Positions 10,901 through 20,413 of a stretch of DNA of 64,000 nucleotides are shown here, piece after piece (positions within the stretch are counted from its first letter, which is position 1; each line of letters starts with the position of its first letter). The stretch is taken from contig NC_134150.1 in the NCBI RefSeq assembly GCF_033958435.1, positions 33,475,501-33,539,500 of the forward strand, written 5' to 3'. This DNA is from Carettochelys insculpta. Lineage: Eukaryota; Chordata; Testudines; Carettochelyidae. A program made the position numbers and the translations under genes. Below the pieces are notes generated by a model. The model saw only the letters and a list, made by a program, of their open reading frames with translations, was not told the origin of the DNA and did no database searches.

Positions 10901-11716
10901 CAGATCAACGCTAGCTTCCTACACCACAGCAAACCATGCTGCCAGCCAGCTGGCCAAGGAGAAATGGTAGACTTTTACAGCAGCATTTATGGAGCTTGCA
11001 TACAAGTGCGTGAGAACTGCATCCTAGGAATGCAAATGTCTTATGAGCAGGAAATTCCTAGAATTCATGTTCTCATGATGTGAATAGGAATGTGTCTTTA
11101 AAAATTCTCCCCATTGTTTTTACATAGTCTAGTACAGGACAATAACAGGGGGTTCTTATGCTAGTAGCAAAAAGAAAGTACACCTGCGAATGAATATGGA
11201 TAGTGCAATAGGAAGCTGGGGATTATCGTACAAATTACCTGATAAAATGCTTAATATTGTTTAACTTGACAGTATTTTGCTACCACAGAACCTTTTCAAT
11301 CCTACCCTCAGGGGACAGGTGAAGGATGCTACTGGAAAAAAAAAAAAACCCATATGTCAGCTCTTGCCAAATGGCCCCTTTAAATGCCTAAGCTGCTCTC
11401 ACTGCTTATCCAGTGGATGGAGTCTTATCAAGACTGCACCGTCTGCTAATGCTTATTTGGGAGCTGACTATCCAGAGAGGGGAACAATTAGGTGGCAATC
11501 TCTGTTCAAGTCTAAGGAGCTAACTCAGAGCAGGTGTCTGCACAAATACATAGTGGGTTTTCAGGGGCCTCTTTTCCACCCCCACCCCCAACAAAAGGAC
11601 TGGCCACAAGCTAGTTTGATAATAAGGGTCTGATCCAAAACCACAAGGAATCTTAATGCTGACTGCAGTGAGTACTGGATAGGACCTATAACACCTATAA
11701 CAATTCCTCTCCAGAG
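7991..11716. other. 3.7-kb repeat-poor, AT-rich stretch; no gene seen
   Basis: No transposon, exon or RNA gene is recognised. At 9225-9244 there is a TAAT-rich near-palindrome, GATTGATTAATTGATTAATC, resembling clustered homeodomain core sites; this is only suggestive. An A-run lies at 11337-11348. Short open frames here (at most 118 codons) show no domain. Confidence 0.45.
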
Positions 11717-11916
11717 CAGTGTTGCCTGTAAACTGAGCGCTTTGGCAGCTGCCCAGGAGAGATTCAGATGCCACTCAGCTGATTAGCAGAGCACCCACAG
11801 CCGTCCAAGGTGTACAGCAAGGTGTGTCTATTGGTGGTGCACATCCATGTGTGCCTTGGTGCATGTAACAAAATTTAGTCAACTCCACGAGTAGAAAAAA
11901 AATAGAGGGAACACTG
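11717..11916 (+). mobile_element. hAT-type MITE, family 1, intact with perfect 8-bp TSD
   Basis: It starts CAGTGTTGCC and ends GGGAACACTG, within longer terminal inverted repeats of the CAGTGTTCCCT type. It is exactly 200 bp and flanked on both sides by CTCCAGAG (11709-11716 and 11917-11924), a perfect 8-bp target duplication as made by hAT transposases. There is no coding capacity, so it is non-autonomous. This is the reference copy for five other, more decayed copies in the window. Confidence 0.92.
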
Positions 11917-11924
11917 CTCCAGAG

Positions 11925-12407
11925 CTTCCTTTATTTCATCCTTTTCTCACTTCATCTTCCCCCTTTCCAGGGGTCTGATTTCCCCACGTAAAAGCTGCAT
12001 CACTGGATTTTGAATTTCTGATCCATTCACTACCGCCATCAGCCCTATGACCAGGAAACCTGGAAGAGGTTCTTTTTGGAGCCTCTCAGAGCTCCTGCTT
12101 AATCAGCCAAAGTCAGAATTCTTGCTGACCTATTCAAATGCTCTGGTGCAGCACCTCCAGCTGTTCTGACCCAGACAGCACAAAACCAGACCAGAAATTT
12201 AACCCAAGTTTCCTGCATTACATGACCTGGTATTCACCTTAGACCACCGTAGTGGCCTGTGTGTAAAATGCTTAACTAATCAGCCTCTTAGCGTCACATG
12301 ATGTGGATTTTACATCTCATCTGGTAAGAACTAGGTTATTTTCTAATCAGATCACTATCTACCCCAGAAGGGAGCAAAATAGGGTTGGGCCCCCTCATGA
12401 GTGGGGG
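11925..12407. other. No gene seen
   Basis: Sequence between a hAT MITE and a SINE. No exon or further repeat is recognised. Confidence 0.4.
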
Positions 12408-12415
12408 CATAAAGG

Positions 12416-12624
12416 AAGGGATAGCTCAGTGGTTAGACCACTGGCCTTGTAAACCCAGAGTTGTGGGCTCAATCCTTTGAGGGGGCTTTACAAGGGTCTG
12501 GGACAGGTTAGATTTAAAAAAAAAAAAATCTGTCAGGCATGGTGATAGGTCCTGCTGTGAGGGTAGGGGACTAGACTCAATGACCTCTGAAGGTCCCTTC
12601 CAGCTCTGTGAGATGCCTAAATTT
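12416..12624 (+). mobile_element. tRNA-derived SINE with CR1-like tail (Cry/tortoise polIII SINE type)
   Basis: The head carries RNA polymerase III box-A-like sequence (TAGCTCAGTGGTTAGACC, 12422-12439) and a box-B-like GGGCTCAATCC (12465-12475). The 3' part reads GGGGACTAGACTCAATGACC then TCTGAAGGTCCCTTCC, the CR1 LINE 3' end that such SINEs use to borrow the LINE machinery. A perfect 8-bp target duplication, CATAAAGG, flanks it (12408-12415 and 12625-12632). An A-run sits in the body (about 12517-12528). SINEs of this make-up are characteristic of cryptodiran turtles, which is my main reason for the host assignment. Confidence 0.85.
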
Positions 12625-12699
12625 CATAAAGGGGGCACAGCATAATCAGCTGCTGACTGTCAGGCTCATCCATCTCATTAAAATGCTGAAATATGTTAA

Positions 12700-12904
12700 A
12701 TAGTAACAGAGAGGAAGCCGTGCTAATCTATACACTATCAAAACACAAAGCAGTCAAGTAGCACTTTAAAGACGAGCAAAATAGTTTATTAGGTGAGCTT
12801 TCATGGGACAGACCCACTGAAGAAGTGGGTCTGTCCCATGAAAGCTCACCTAATAAACTATTTTGCTCGTCTTTAAAGTGCTACTTGACTGCTTTGTGTT
12901 TTGA
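12700..12904. mobile_element. Penelope-like family A inverted dimer with perfect 80-bp arms
   Basis: The left arm (12739-12818) and right arm (12824-12903) are exact reverse complements over 80 bases, 81 counting the flanking T-A pair, separated by GAAGA (12819-12823). I compared every base. To the left, 12703-12738 is the family tail in reverse orientation (AACAGAGAGGAAGCCGTGCT). The right arm holds CTGAAGA (12817-12823), one extra A, GTGGG-TCTGT-CCCAT and GAAA (12840-12843), a hammerhead-like core with a G-U plus four Watson-Crick pairs. The right arm stops at GTGTTTTG and lacks the tail. Confidence 0.85.
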
Positions 12905-15110
12905 AATATGTTACTGTTTTTATGTATGTGTATTCACATTTAGATACCTATAAATAAAGTTTTAATAAAATTTTCATGTTCTACTTACTTACATAAGACA
13001 GGATGAGGGGCCCTGCTTAATGCAGGGACAAGAACCAGGGCCAAATGTAAAAAGTTAGCTCACCCAGGGTCTAACCAGTCAGCCCCCAGAAACCTTACTA
13101 TGATACACACCTAGCCTATCCAGCAGTGGGTGAGGCAATCAGGCAGATGTACTTTGGTCCCATGTTAATGGAGGAAAAAAATTCTCCAGTGATTTTCAAT
13201 AGTACTGTTTAGTGGAGATTGTGAACGTGTTTCCATTTGAACCAAACCACAGACTTAGTTTTATCTGAAGTACTGCTCTGAATGAGCACACGCATTTCAG
13301 TAAGCTGTGTGCGTGTCATCTCTATTATCTCACAGCAGCCGGTGGATGCTACCTCCAATTAAAGAAATTACCAATCAGAATGGGAATGGAATGACATTTG
13401 ATTTCTAGTTCTTCTGAGAATTCTTTTCATAATGGACATGGAAAGAAAACCCTGAATAATTGAAAGGGGAAAAAATTGAAGATCGGTTTTAAGTTGGCAA
13501 GAGAAAATCTCACCAAGGCTACGTGAAGATAATACTGAGCGGCTATTGTACTTTGCATTCCTCAGAGAAGGAAGTTGTCTTTCAGTAGCTCTGAAAGGAT
13601 GTTTTAAGTGAGTCACTAAATGAACTAGTCTGGGGACGTGAAGAAAATATGTATGGTTTCTAGTCTTGAAACAGAAACCTAACATAAATATTCAAAGATC
13701 CCTCCCAGTTAGTCCTCTCAAAAATGCTTTGTGTTGAAATAAGTATTTCAGAGCAGGTCATCTCCACCAAAAAGAGAACAAAAAGAATGGAGCAGTATTC
13801 TCCCAATCCCAATCTTCTGTCGTGATTTACTCACCTATCATCTCTGCCTAGCACACAACTGTGGCCACACCACATAAAGCTTAGTGCTACCATACGACAC
13901 ACATAATGGACCTGCTTGTAAGTCTTCGCTCCAGGATTTATGAAGAACAATCTAATTATTCAACTCAGTGCTGCTCACTACCATTATTGCTCCTATTTAA
14001 AGCCTCCATGGAAGAGGCCATTTGTCTCAGGGGACAGACCTTGTCATAGCAGTCTTTCACTGATAGAAATATATTCTTCTCTTTTGATAGCAACCTAGCT
14101 AGTCCTGGAAGGTGCTTTGTAAACATATCTCATATTTGCTAGGCCTAAGGAATTAGGCCTTGACAGTCCAAAGGCTGAAAAATCTGCCAGATTTACCAAT
14201 AAGCCCTAATTAAAGAAGAACAAAGACCAATCCAATCCCCTATATGTGGCAAATGTGAATGCAGTCACCGTCTGGCGCTTCCTATGGCTTGTTATTGTCC
14301 AAGCATTTTGTGACAGGGAGGGGGCTGTCAGCCTCAAGACCTGATCAGACAGAGGTTGCTATGTTATTTATAACCCTGATATGTGTAACAGATGAGAGAA
14401 GTCACCTTGGCTACGCAAGCCATTCGTGTAACCTAACCTTGAGATATCTACCTATTGTGCACAGCAGCAAGGCAAACACAAACCACTGTGCCAGCTAGGC
14501 AGAAACAGATAGGTGGTCCACGCTGATTTTCTCATTCTTATCCGGCCACGTGGCACAGAGCTCAGTGGCTTCCCTCATCTCCTTAGTGAAGAGCTGTTTT
14601 AATTTGGCTGAATATTTATGGATTCCATTTCTATGCAAAAGCATACCTGCTCCACTGTTGTATAGATACTTTACCGCCTCTCTTTTGACACAGAAGCGGA
14701 AGCTTTGCATCCCACCCCCATCCAGGGCAAACAGTAAAATATTTAAATTTCTGGATTTAGCATATGTTTACTGAAGGGCATTTGTGGAAAAATTGCTCTT
14801 ATTAGCTCTTGACACAGCTGAAAGTTACTCAGACAATTCTGTGTAATCAGAATGCCAAGGCTGCCACCCTGTAAGGGCATTTCTTCAAGCCATTGTTAAG
14901 GGTTAAATACAATTTTGCCCTGAGCCACAACCCCAAATTGCTCATATCCTGGCAAGAGGATTAAAGGCTGGGATTTTCACATGTGGCCTAAGGGAATTAC
15001 GTGCCTACCACCAAACTTGGAGACTAATAATAATAGGTGAGTAAATTTGTTTGCGATTTCCACTGATTTATTCTTCTTTGCTCAAGCAGTGAGAGGAGTG
15101 AGATATCTAC
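12905..15110. other. 2.2 kb without recognised features
   Basis: AT-rich sequence with only short open frames. An inverted 105-codon frame at 13368-13685 has no recognisable domain. Nothing else supported. Confidence 0.45.
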
Positions 15111-15264
15111 CAGTGTTTGCTCTAAGCTGTGTGCTTGGGCTACCACCTTGGAGAGAAGCAGGTGCTGCTCAGCTGAACAGTTCAACTGGTGGTGCACATC
15201 CCCACATGAATTAGTGCACATAAGTTTATTCTGCACACCGATGGAAAATTTAGAGGGAACACTG
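15111..15264 (+). mobile_element. hAT-type MITE, family 1, internally deleted
   Basis: It starts CAGTGTTTGCTCTAAGCTG and ends TTAGAGGGAACACTG. The 8-base flanks ATATCTAC (15103-15110) and GTGTCTAC (15265-15272) match at 6 of 8 positions, with only A/G differences, consistent with an aged target duplication. At 154 bp it is shorter than the 200-bp form because of a central deletion. Confidence 0.8.
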
Positions 15265-15519
15265 GTGTCTACCATAAATAAAAATATGCATGGCAAGAAT
15301 AGCCTGTGTTTGTCTACTCTTTCTCCCACTCAGTAAGTCCATATATTTTCTGAGCATTTGGCAGCAGGAGCATTCATTTTCCTGAGACAGAGTTATATAT
15401 GTTGCTCTTTAGATACTTAAGGTAAATTTAAACATTATGTTGTTCTCTGAGGTTACTGGAACTTTTGTGAATGACTTGGAAAGACTGAAAGACACTGATT
15501 AAGTGTCCATCTGTAAGAG

Positions 15520-15690
15520 TCTCAGAAGCATACTCATGTTAATCTGTAATTACATAAATAACAAGCAGTCTCGTGGCACCTTAGAGACTAACGAATTTAT
15601 TAGGTCATGAGCTTTTGTGGGTAGCTCATGACCTAATAAATTTGTTAGACTCTCAGGTGCCACAGGGCTGCTTGTTACATCTGTACCAGG
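15520..15690. mobile_element. Penelope-like family A inverted dimer
   Basis: Arms of 54 bases (15560-15613 and 15623-15676) are reverse complements with a handful of mismatches, around TTTGTGGGT (15614-15622). Each arm holds the family core TTATTAGGTCATGAGCT and the CTTGTT end. To the left, 15522-15553 carries the family tail reversed (TCTCAGAAGCATACTCATGT). The centre has lost the CTGAAGA part, so no ribozyme core survives. Confidence 0.75.
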
Positions 15691-16377
15691 AGTTCCGTTC
15701 TCAATTCATTTCCATCCACATTAATTTCAACACTCTCTTTTTAATAACTGGAAACGATAATTAGTAATCTGAGATCAGGACCAGCATGAGCATTCTGTTT
15801 GCCGGTCACAGGCATCCAGGCCACCTTTAGAATTAAGTTAGGCTATATAACTGCTCTTAACTTTCTTCTGAAACAAATATTAACATCAGTAATAAATGTA
15901 TTTTACAGTATAAACTCTAAATACAAAATTTAAAACACTGGTCTGACTTTCTTCAATCAAAATCGACTCATTTAAGATGCTTTGATTCAGTATGTCCTAC
16001 ATTACACAACAGCTGACAGATTAAAAAATGCTAGGGCTGGTACAGAAAGTGCTGAGTATTTCTGTGTCTCCCACCTACACTGTGGTACTAAAGAGAAACA
16101 ATAAGTCACAGAGCAAGATAAATAGTTTGGATTCAGAATTCATGACTGTAGCATATTCCAAAATTTGTACCATAGGAGAAACCCTCCTCTGGAGTACAGG
16201 TGCAAAGATGTTTCCCAGAAAATTAGATAGTTACGAGTTTACACAGCCAGTTACAGCAACATCACTTGTTTCAGAGTCATGGCAGTAGGACAGAGGCTCT
16301 TTGGGAAACCACAAGGTGCTGAGAGAGCTAACGATGGTACCGACACATCCCAGTGGAAAACCTTTCAGTGCTCACTC
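15691..16377. other. No gene seen
   Basis: AT-rich, no recognised repeat. An 86-codon open frame at 16028-16288 (plus) has no identifiable domain. Confidence 0.4.
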
Positions 16378-16441
16378 ATTCCCCCCCACACCTGCCTGAC
16401 AAGTGTTTTACTGACAAAAGTACTAATGTAGACATAACCCC
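16378..16441. mobile_element. Harbinger-like MITE fragment
   Basis: This segment (CACCTGCCTGACAAGTGTTT, then ACTAATGTAGACATAACCCC) is close to the right end of the element at 18561-18811. The terminus read in reverse is GGGGTTATGTCTACATTAGT, the shared Harbinger-like end. The left part is missing. Confidence 0.6.
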
Positions 16442-16714
16442 AGTGCTCACTCAGATTCCCTTGGAACTCACAAGGCATGACAAGTACTTTCTGAAGCTTC
16501 ATTCTACAGCTTGTCCAGATGGATGGCTGCATTGCAACACGTGAGGTGAGCAGCCATGACGTGTTCAAAGAGATACACAGAACAGCAAGCTAGTTTTATT
16601 TATTTTGGGGAATTGATGGTGGAACTGCTCATAAGACATGGAGTGTTTCATCCCCTAAAATCACTAGTCTGAATTGAGCACCAGGTTAACACTGATATCT
16701 GAGGGCTCTAAAGA

Positions 16715-17017
16715 GGATGGAGGGAAGCTGTTCTCAGTAGTGATAGATGGTGAACAAGGAGCAATGGTCTCAAGTTACAGTGGGGGAGGTGTAGGTTGGA
16801 CATTAGGAAAAAACTATTTCACTAGGAGGATGGTGAAGGACTGAAATAAGTTACCAAGAAAAGTGGTGGAATCTCCATCCTGAGAAGTTTTAAGTCCCAG
16901 CATGACAAAGTCCTGGCTGGGATGATTTAGATACGATTGATCCTGCTTTTGGGCAGGGGGCTGGACTTGATGACCTCCAAAGGTTTCTTCCAGCCACAGG
17001 ATTCTTTGATTCTATAG
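16715..17017 (+). mobile_element. CR1 LINE 3' end
   Basis: The sequence runs from AGCAATGGTCTCAAGTTACA, through the end of ORF2, to GGGGGCTGGACTTGATGACC and GGATTCTTTGATTCTAT. The last part is the CR1 3' terminus with its ATTCTNTG octamer repeat. It is strongly 5'-truncated, which is normal for CR1. Stops break the reading frame. Confidence 0.85.
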
Positions 17018-17309
17018 CTAGAAGGGTCAACTGGAGTGGTTTTGAAGCCATGAAGCTATGCACTACCACCACTTTGTGTCTTGTGTGTCGGAACTGAGAA
17101 TGAAAAATATTAGAATTGTGCTCAGAAATCTCTCAAGAACACACAAGCAACTTATCGCTCATTCCAGTTGTGAAACGCTGTGACCTAAAACATGCTACTG
17201 GAGTTGTGTCATGTGATTTAAATGCTCTGTCTGTAACCCAGAGAAACCTGACACACTGAGACAGTCTGTTCTGCTACAGATCATGCTGCATAAGTACAAG
17301 GGTGATTTC

Positions 17310-17545
17310 TCCCTCTCGTGTGGATGTTAGTGGCCACAGGTAGTAAAGTGCACATTGCTACTGGATAAGTACCAGACATGCAAAAACTGAATTAATCTAC
17401 TTCTTGGCCCTTATCTTGCACAGAGATCCAAATAAACACACAGAGATGGCCAGGTAGTCTATCTGCATTGCATTCATGCCAAGACCAGGGCTGGGTAAGC
17501 TCTCTTCTGCCCTAGTTGAAAACTCCTAGCTCCTGCAGGAGCTGG
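17310..17545 (+). repeat. Unclassified repeat, copy 1 of a direct pair
   Basis: The segment with AAGTACCAGACATGCA, ACTTCTTGGCCCTTATCTT, ATCCAAATAAA and GCTCTCTTCTGCCCTAGTT aligns in the same order with 18185-18410 at roughly 70 percent identity by eye. The ends are not defined and I see no terminal repeats. It could be an unknown interspersed repeat or an old local duplication. Confidence 0.55.
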
Positions 17546-17879
17546 AGATCAGTTCTTGGGACTATCAAAAATTACAAGCGCTTAATTTTACATGTCTCTG
17601 AATGAGTTAGATTTCGGCATGAGAACAGACCCTCTAGCCAGTATCCGCCTTCACTATAAATCCACAGTTTTCATAGCTCATCTTTCACCTAACATTCTGA
17701 GCAGAGTGAATTTGTTTCTTCTTCTGTATTTAAAGAGTTTTGTGCAATATATGAGTCTCATGGACACAGGACATCAAGAGAACAAAGAAAATTTCCATGG
17801 GAAAATTGTGAAAGTGATTTTTCAGCAAATTCAGCCATCACCGTGCAGTACTCCTGTAAACGAGCAGTGGCCTTGGAAA

Positions 17880-18053
17880 ACAAGCAGCAGTTCTGTAGCA
17901 CATTAGAGATGAACACATTTATTCGGTCATGAGCCTCCATGGGTAAAATCCACCCACAAAAGCTCATGACCTAATTAATTTGTTATTGTCTAAGGTGCCA
18001 CAGGACTGCTTGTTGTTTTTGATGTTACAGATTAACATGGCTTCCCTCTGAGA
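17880..18053. mobile_element. Penelope-like family A inverted dimer
   Basis: The left arm begins AACAAGCAGCAGTTCTGTAG, and its mirror on the right ends GGTGCCACAGGACTGCTTGT. The arms are about 62 bases, imperfect, around a short centre (about 17946-17954). The right arm runs on into the intact family tail (TACAGATTAACATGGCTTCC, CTCTGAGAC). Separate point changes in the two arms show they have aged independently. No hammerhead-like core is left in the centre. Confidence 0.75.
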
Positions 18054-18184
18054 CTTTTTCCCATTCAGTGGTCTTGGAGAATGTTATATATTGAGGGTAA
18101 AACATAAGGCGGCATATAATTGGGTGGCCTTCTTAACACGTTACAGAGAATATATACCATCTCCTCCCACACACATGCACATTG

Positions 18185-18410
18185 GCCGCCAAAGGTAATA
18201 AAGAGAACATGCTAGAGTTATTTTGCTCCTTGTAAGTACCAGCTATGCAGAACCTAGATTATTGCACTTCTTGGCGCTTTTCTTTCACACAGCTCCAAAT
18301 GAGTCCCTCCAAAGTCTTCATTACAGCCACTCCAGGATCAAATCATGGCAGCTCTCTTCTGCCCTAGTTCTATACTCATTCCTGTGAGGGGAGCCCTCAG
18401 GAATTCACCC
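18185..18410 (+). repeat. Unclassified repeat, copy 2 of a direct pair
   Basis: This is the partner of 17310-17545: AAGTACCAGCTATGCAGAAC, GCACTTCTTGGCGCTTTTCT, CTCCAAATGAG, then GCTCTCTTCTGCCCTAGTT. The family A inverted dimer lies between the two copies. No long terminal repeat ends (TG...CA with a duplication) or primer-binding site are visible, so I do not call the pair LTRs. Confidence 0.55.
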
Positions 18411-18560
18411 ACCACACACAACTCTTGGTGATTCTCCCACACACACTACGAAGAGGCAAATATAGGTGTCCTTACCATGCTGTAGTTTTCTTGGAATAAG
18501 TAGCAGGTGCGTGGTTGAGTTCAAAATACAGAAAGGAACAAAACTAATATACACACAATC

Positions 18561-18811
18561 AGGTTATATTTACACTACACACCTTACAGCAGAACTGCTA
18601 TAAGATCTTTGTATAGTCAACCTACAACAACAGGCTGGCTCCATTGAGCAGCAGTAGCCATGCTGGCAGAAGAATGTCTCCTGCAGACATAGTGCTAACC
18701 ACAGTGGTGCTTCTGTTGCAGAAAATTATGTCAGTCAATAGGGCGCTTTATTCCCCCACAAACCTGTCTGACAAGTGTTTTACTGACAGAAATACTAATG
18801 TAGACATAACC
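18561..18811. mobile_element. PIF/Harbinger-like MITE (~250 bp)
   Basis: The left end AGGTTATATTTACACTACAC and the right end reversed, GGGTTATGTCTACATTAGT, form imperfect terminal inverted repeats. The right third matches the fragment at 16378-16441. No target duplication can be recognised. Confidence 0.65.
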
Positions 18812-19440
18812 CCAGTTTCAGCAGAGCAACCACACACTCTGAGGTGTGAAGCTAAATTATTCACTTTACTCAAAAAAAAATGCTCTCATAGCAAATATCG
18901 ATTTCTTTGAAAATTATCTCCATAGAATTGTCCACAGCCAGCCTGTGTCTTATGGCACATTTCTGCTTATTACCACATTTAATGAAGCAAGAAGTCGCTA
19001 AAAATTTCTGAATGTCAGTAAGAAGTTACAAGCTGCTTTAAAGTTAATGTTGTGGGTGTGTTATTTCTTCACTTCCGGTCTCAAACTAATGTATCATCGT
19101 GCTGTTAAACAGTTGGTGGGCTCAACCCCTTGGGTGTCTTGTGTTTCAGCAAGGAATGAAGTGCTCTCTGTCTCTGTCTCTGTCTCTCTCATTCTGTCTA
19201 ACTCTGCAGCTTTCCAAACTGCTTTGGGTGAAAGTTGCTATATGTAAACATTTGGGACTGATTCCTCACAGAGTGGGATACAAATAACTCCCACAGGCAT
19301 GAATGGTGTTTATTAGAATCTAGCAAGGTTAGACTCTAATTGTTTTGTTCCATTGCATATCACATAAAGAAACACTCTTCGGTAAAATTTAGGGCTTATA
19401 GAAAATGGTATTTGAAGTGGTTAAAATAAACACATAGTCC
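18812..19440. other. No gene seen; contains a short TCTCTG repeat
   Basis: A small microsatellite-like run of CTCTGT units lies at 19163-19190. Otherwise this is unique-looking AT-rich sequence. Confidence 0.5.
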
Positions 19441-19505
19441 GACCGTGAGTGCAGGGCACTGGACTAGATGACCTTTCAAGGTCCCTTCCAGGCCTACAAT
19501 TCCAA
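19441..19505 (+). mobile_element. CR1-type 3' end fragment
   Basis: GGGCACTGGACTAGATGACC followed by AAGGTCCCTTCCAGGCCTAC is the conserved CR1/Cry-SINE 3' end. Only this tail is present, so it could be a truncated CR1 or the tail of a SINE. Confidence 0.7.
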
Positions 19506-19869
19506 CCGCAAACTTCAGATCCAAATCTGGAATTCTAGCATACCAAATTTCAGCACTATTAAGATTTCAGGCCTTAGTTTGTCCCAGCATGAAGACTGGG
19601 ACCACTAGTAAAACTGAGATATGACCTGGCTTCTCAGTTTGAACCCTTCTCCTTTCAAATTTCAGGATGTAGAATTTTGCTCTGGACACTACTTATTTGG
19701 GTTTTTAAAAGATAACCAGGACTTGTGTAAAAAGCACAACAATAGCCCTGAATAAATCAAAACCTTCTCCAACCTAGCTGCTGAAGTGTTTGAGGAGATC
19801 AGACTCTAAATTAAACAAGGAATACAAAAAAACTGGTTCTGTGGGACATGATTCAGCATCTCATTCAGG

Positions 19870-20413
19870 ATACTCAGCATTCATTAGGCCTCAACTGGAG
19901 TACTGTGTCCAGTTCTGGGCACCACATTTCCAGACAGATATGGAGAAATAGGAGACGGTCCAGAGAAGAAGAGCGAGAATGACTGAAGGGCTACAGAGTA
20001 TGAGCTATGAGGGAAGACTGAAAAATTCGGCATGTTTAGTTTAGAGAAGAAAAGACTTAGAGGGGACATGAGAGCAGTTTTCAAGTAGCTAAAAGAGGGT
20101 TACAAGAATGAAGGAGGAAAAATTGTTCTCCTTGGCCTCTGAAGACAGGACAAGGAGCAATGGGCTTAAACTGCAGCAAGGGAGGTTTAGGTTGTACACT
20201 ACAAAAAACTTGCAAAATGTCAGGGTGGTTGAACACTGGAACAAATTGTCTAGGGAGGCTGCAGAATCTCTATCACCGGCGATATTTAAGAGCATCTTAG
20301 GTAGACACCTCTCTGCGAAGATCTAGATGGTGCTTGGTTCTGGCCTGAGGGCAGGGGACTGGACCCGATGACCTCTTGACGTCCCTTCCAGTTCTAGTGT
20401 TCTATGATTCTAT
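19870..20413 (+). mobile_element. CR1 LINE, 5'-truncated, with 3' terminus
   Basis: The sequence starts within ORF2 (translating to RPQLEYCVQFWAPHF near 19885-19932) and runs to the CR1 3' end GGGGACTGGACCCGATGACC and GTTCTATGATTCTAT. The length and frame breaks fit a dead, 5'-truncated insertion. The coding remnant is described separately. Confidence 0.9.
19885..20326 (+). pseudogene. CR1 ORF2 C-terminal remnant
   Basis: The fragment covers the end of CR1 ORF2 just after the reverse transcriptase palm. LEYCVQFWAPHF is the conserved segment of that region. Further on, a stretch open from 20108 to 20326 includes GRFRLYTTKNLQNVRVVEHW, the usual C-terminal part of the protein (R.NFF....V..WN.LP type), and the frame closes at TAG (20324-20326). 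Upstream stops after the MEK of the first segment and within the next 50 codons make it non-functional. The catalytic palm motif is not included because of the truncation. Confidence 0.8.

Noticed and set aside
12416..12500. Possible tRNA gene
   Set aside because: Box A and box B are present, but the cloverleaf is degraded and the sequence continues into a CR1-like tail with a flanking duplication. It is a SINE head.
17310..18410. LTR pair of an endogenous retrovirus
   Set aside because: The copies are too diverged, have no TG...CA ends or target duplication, and nothing retroviral lies between them.
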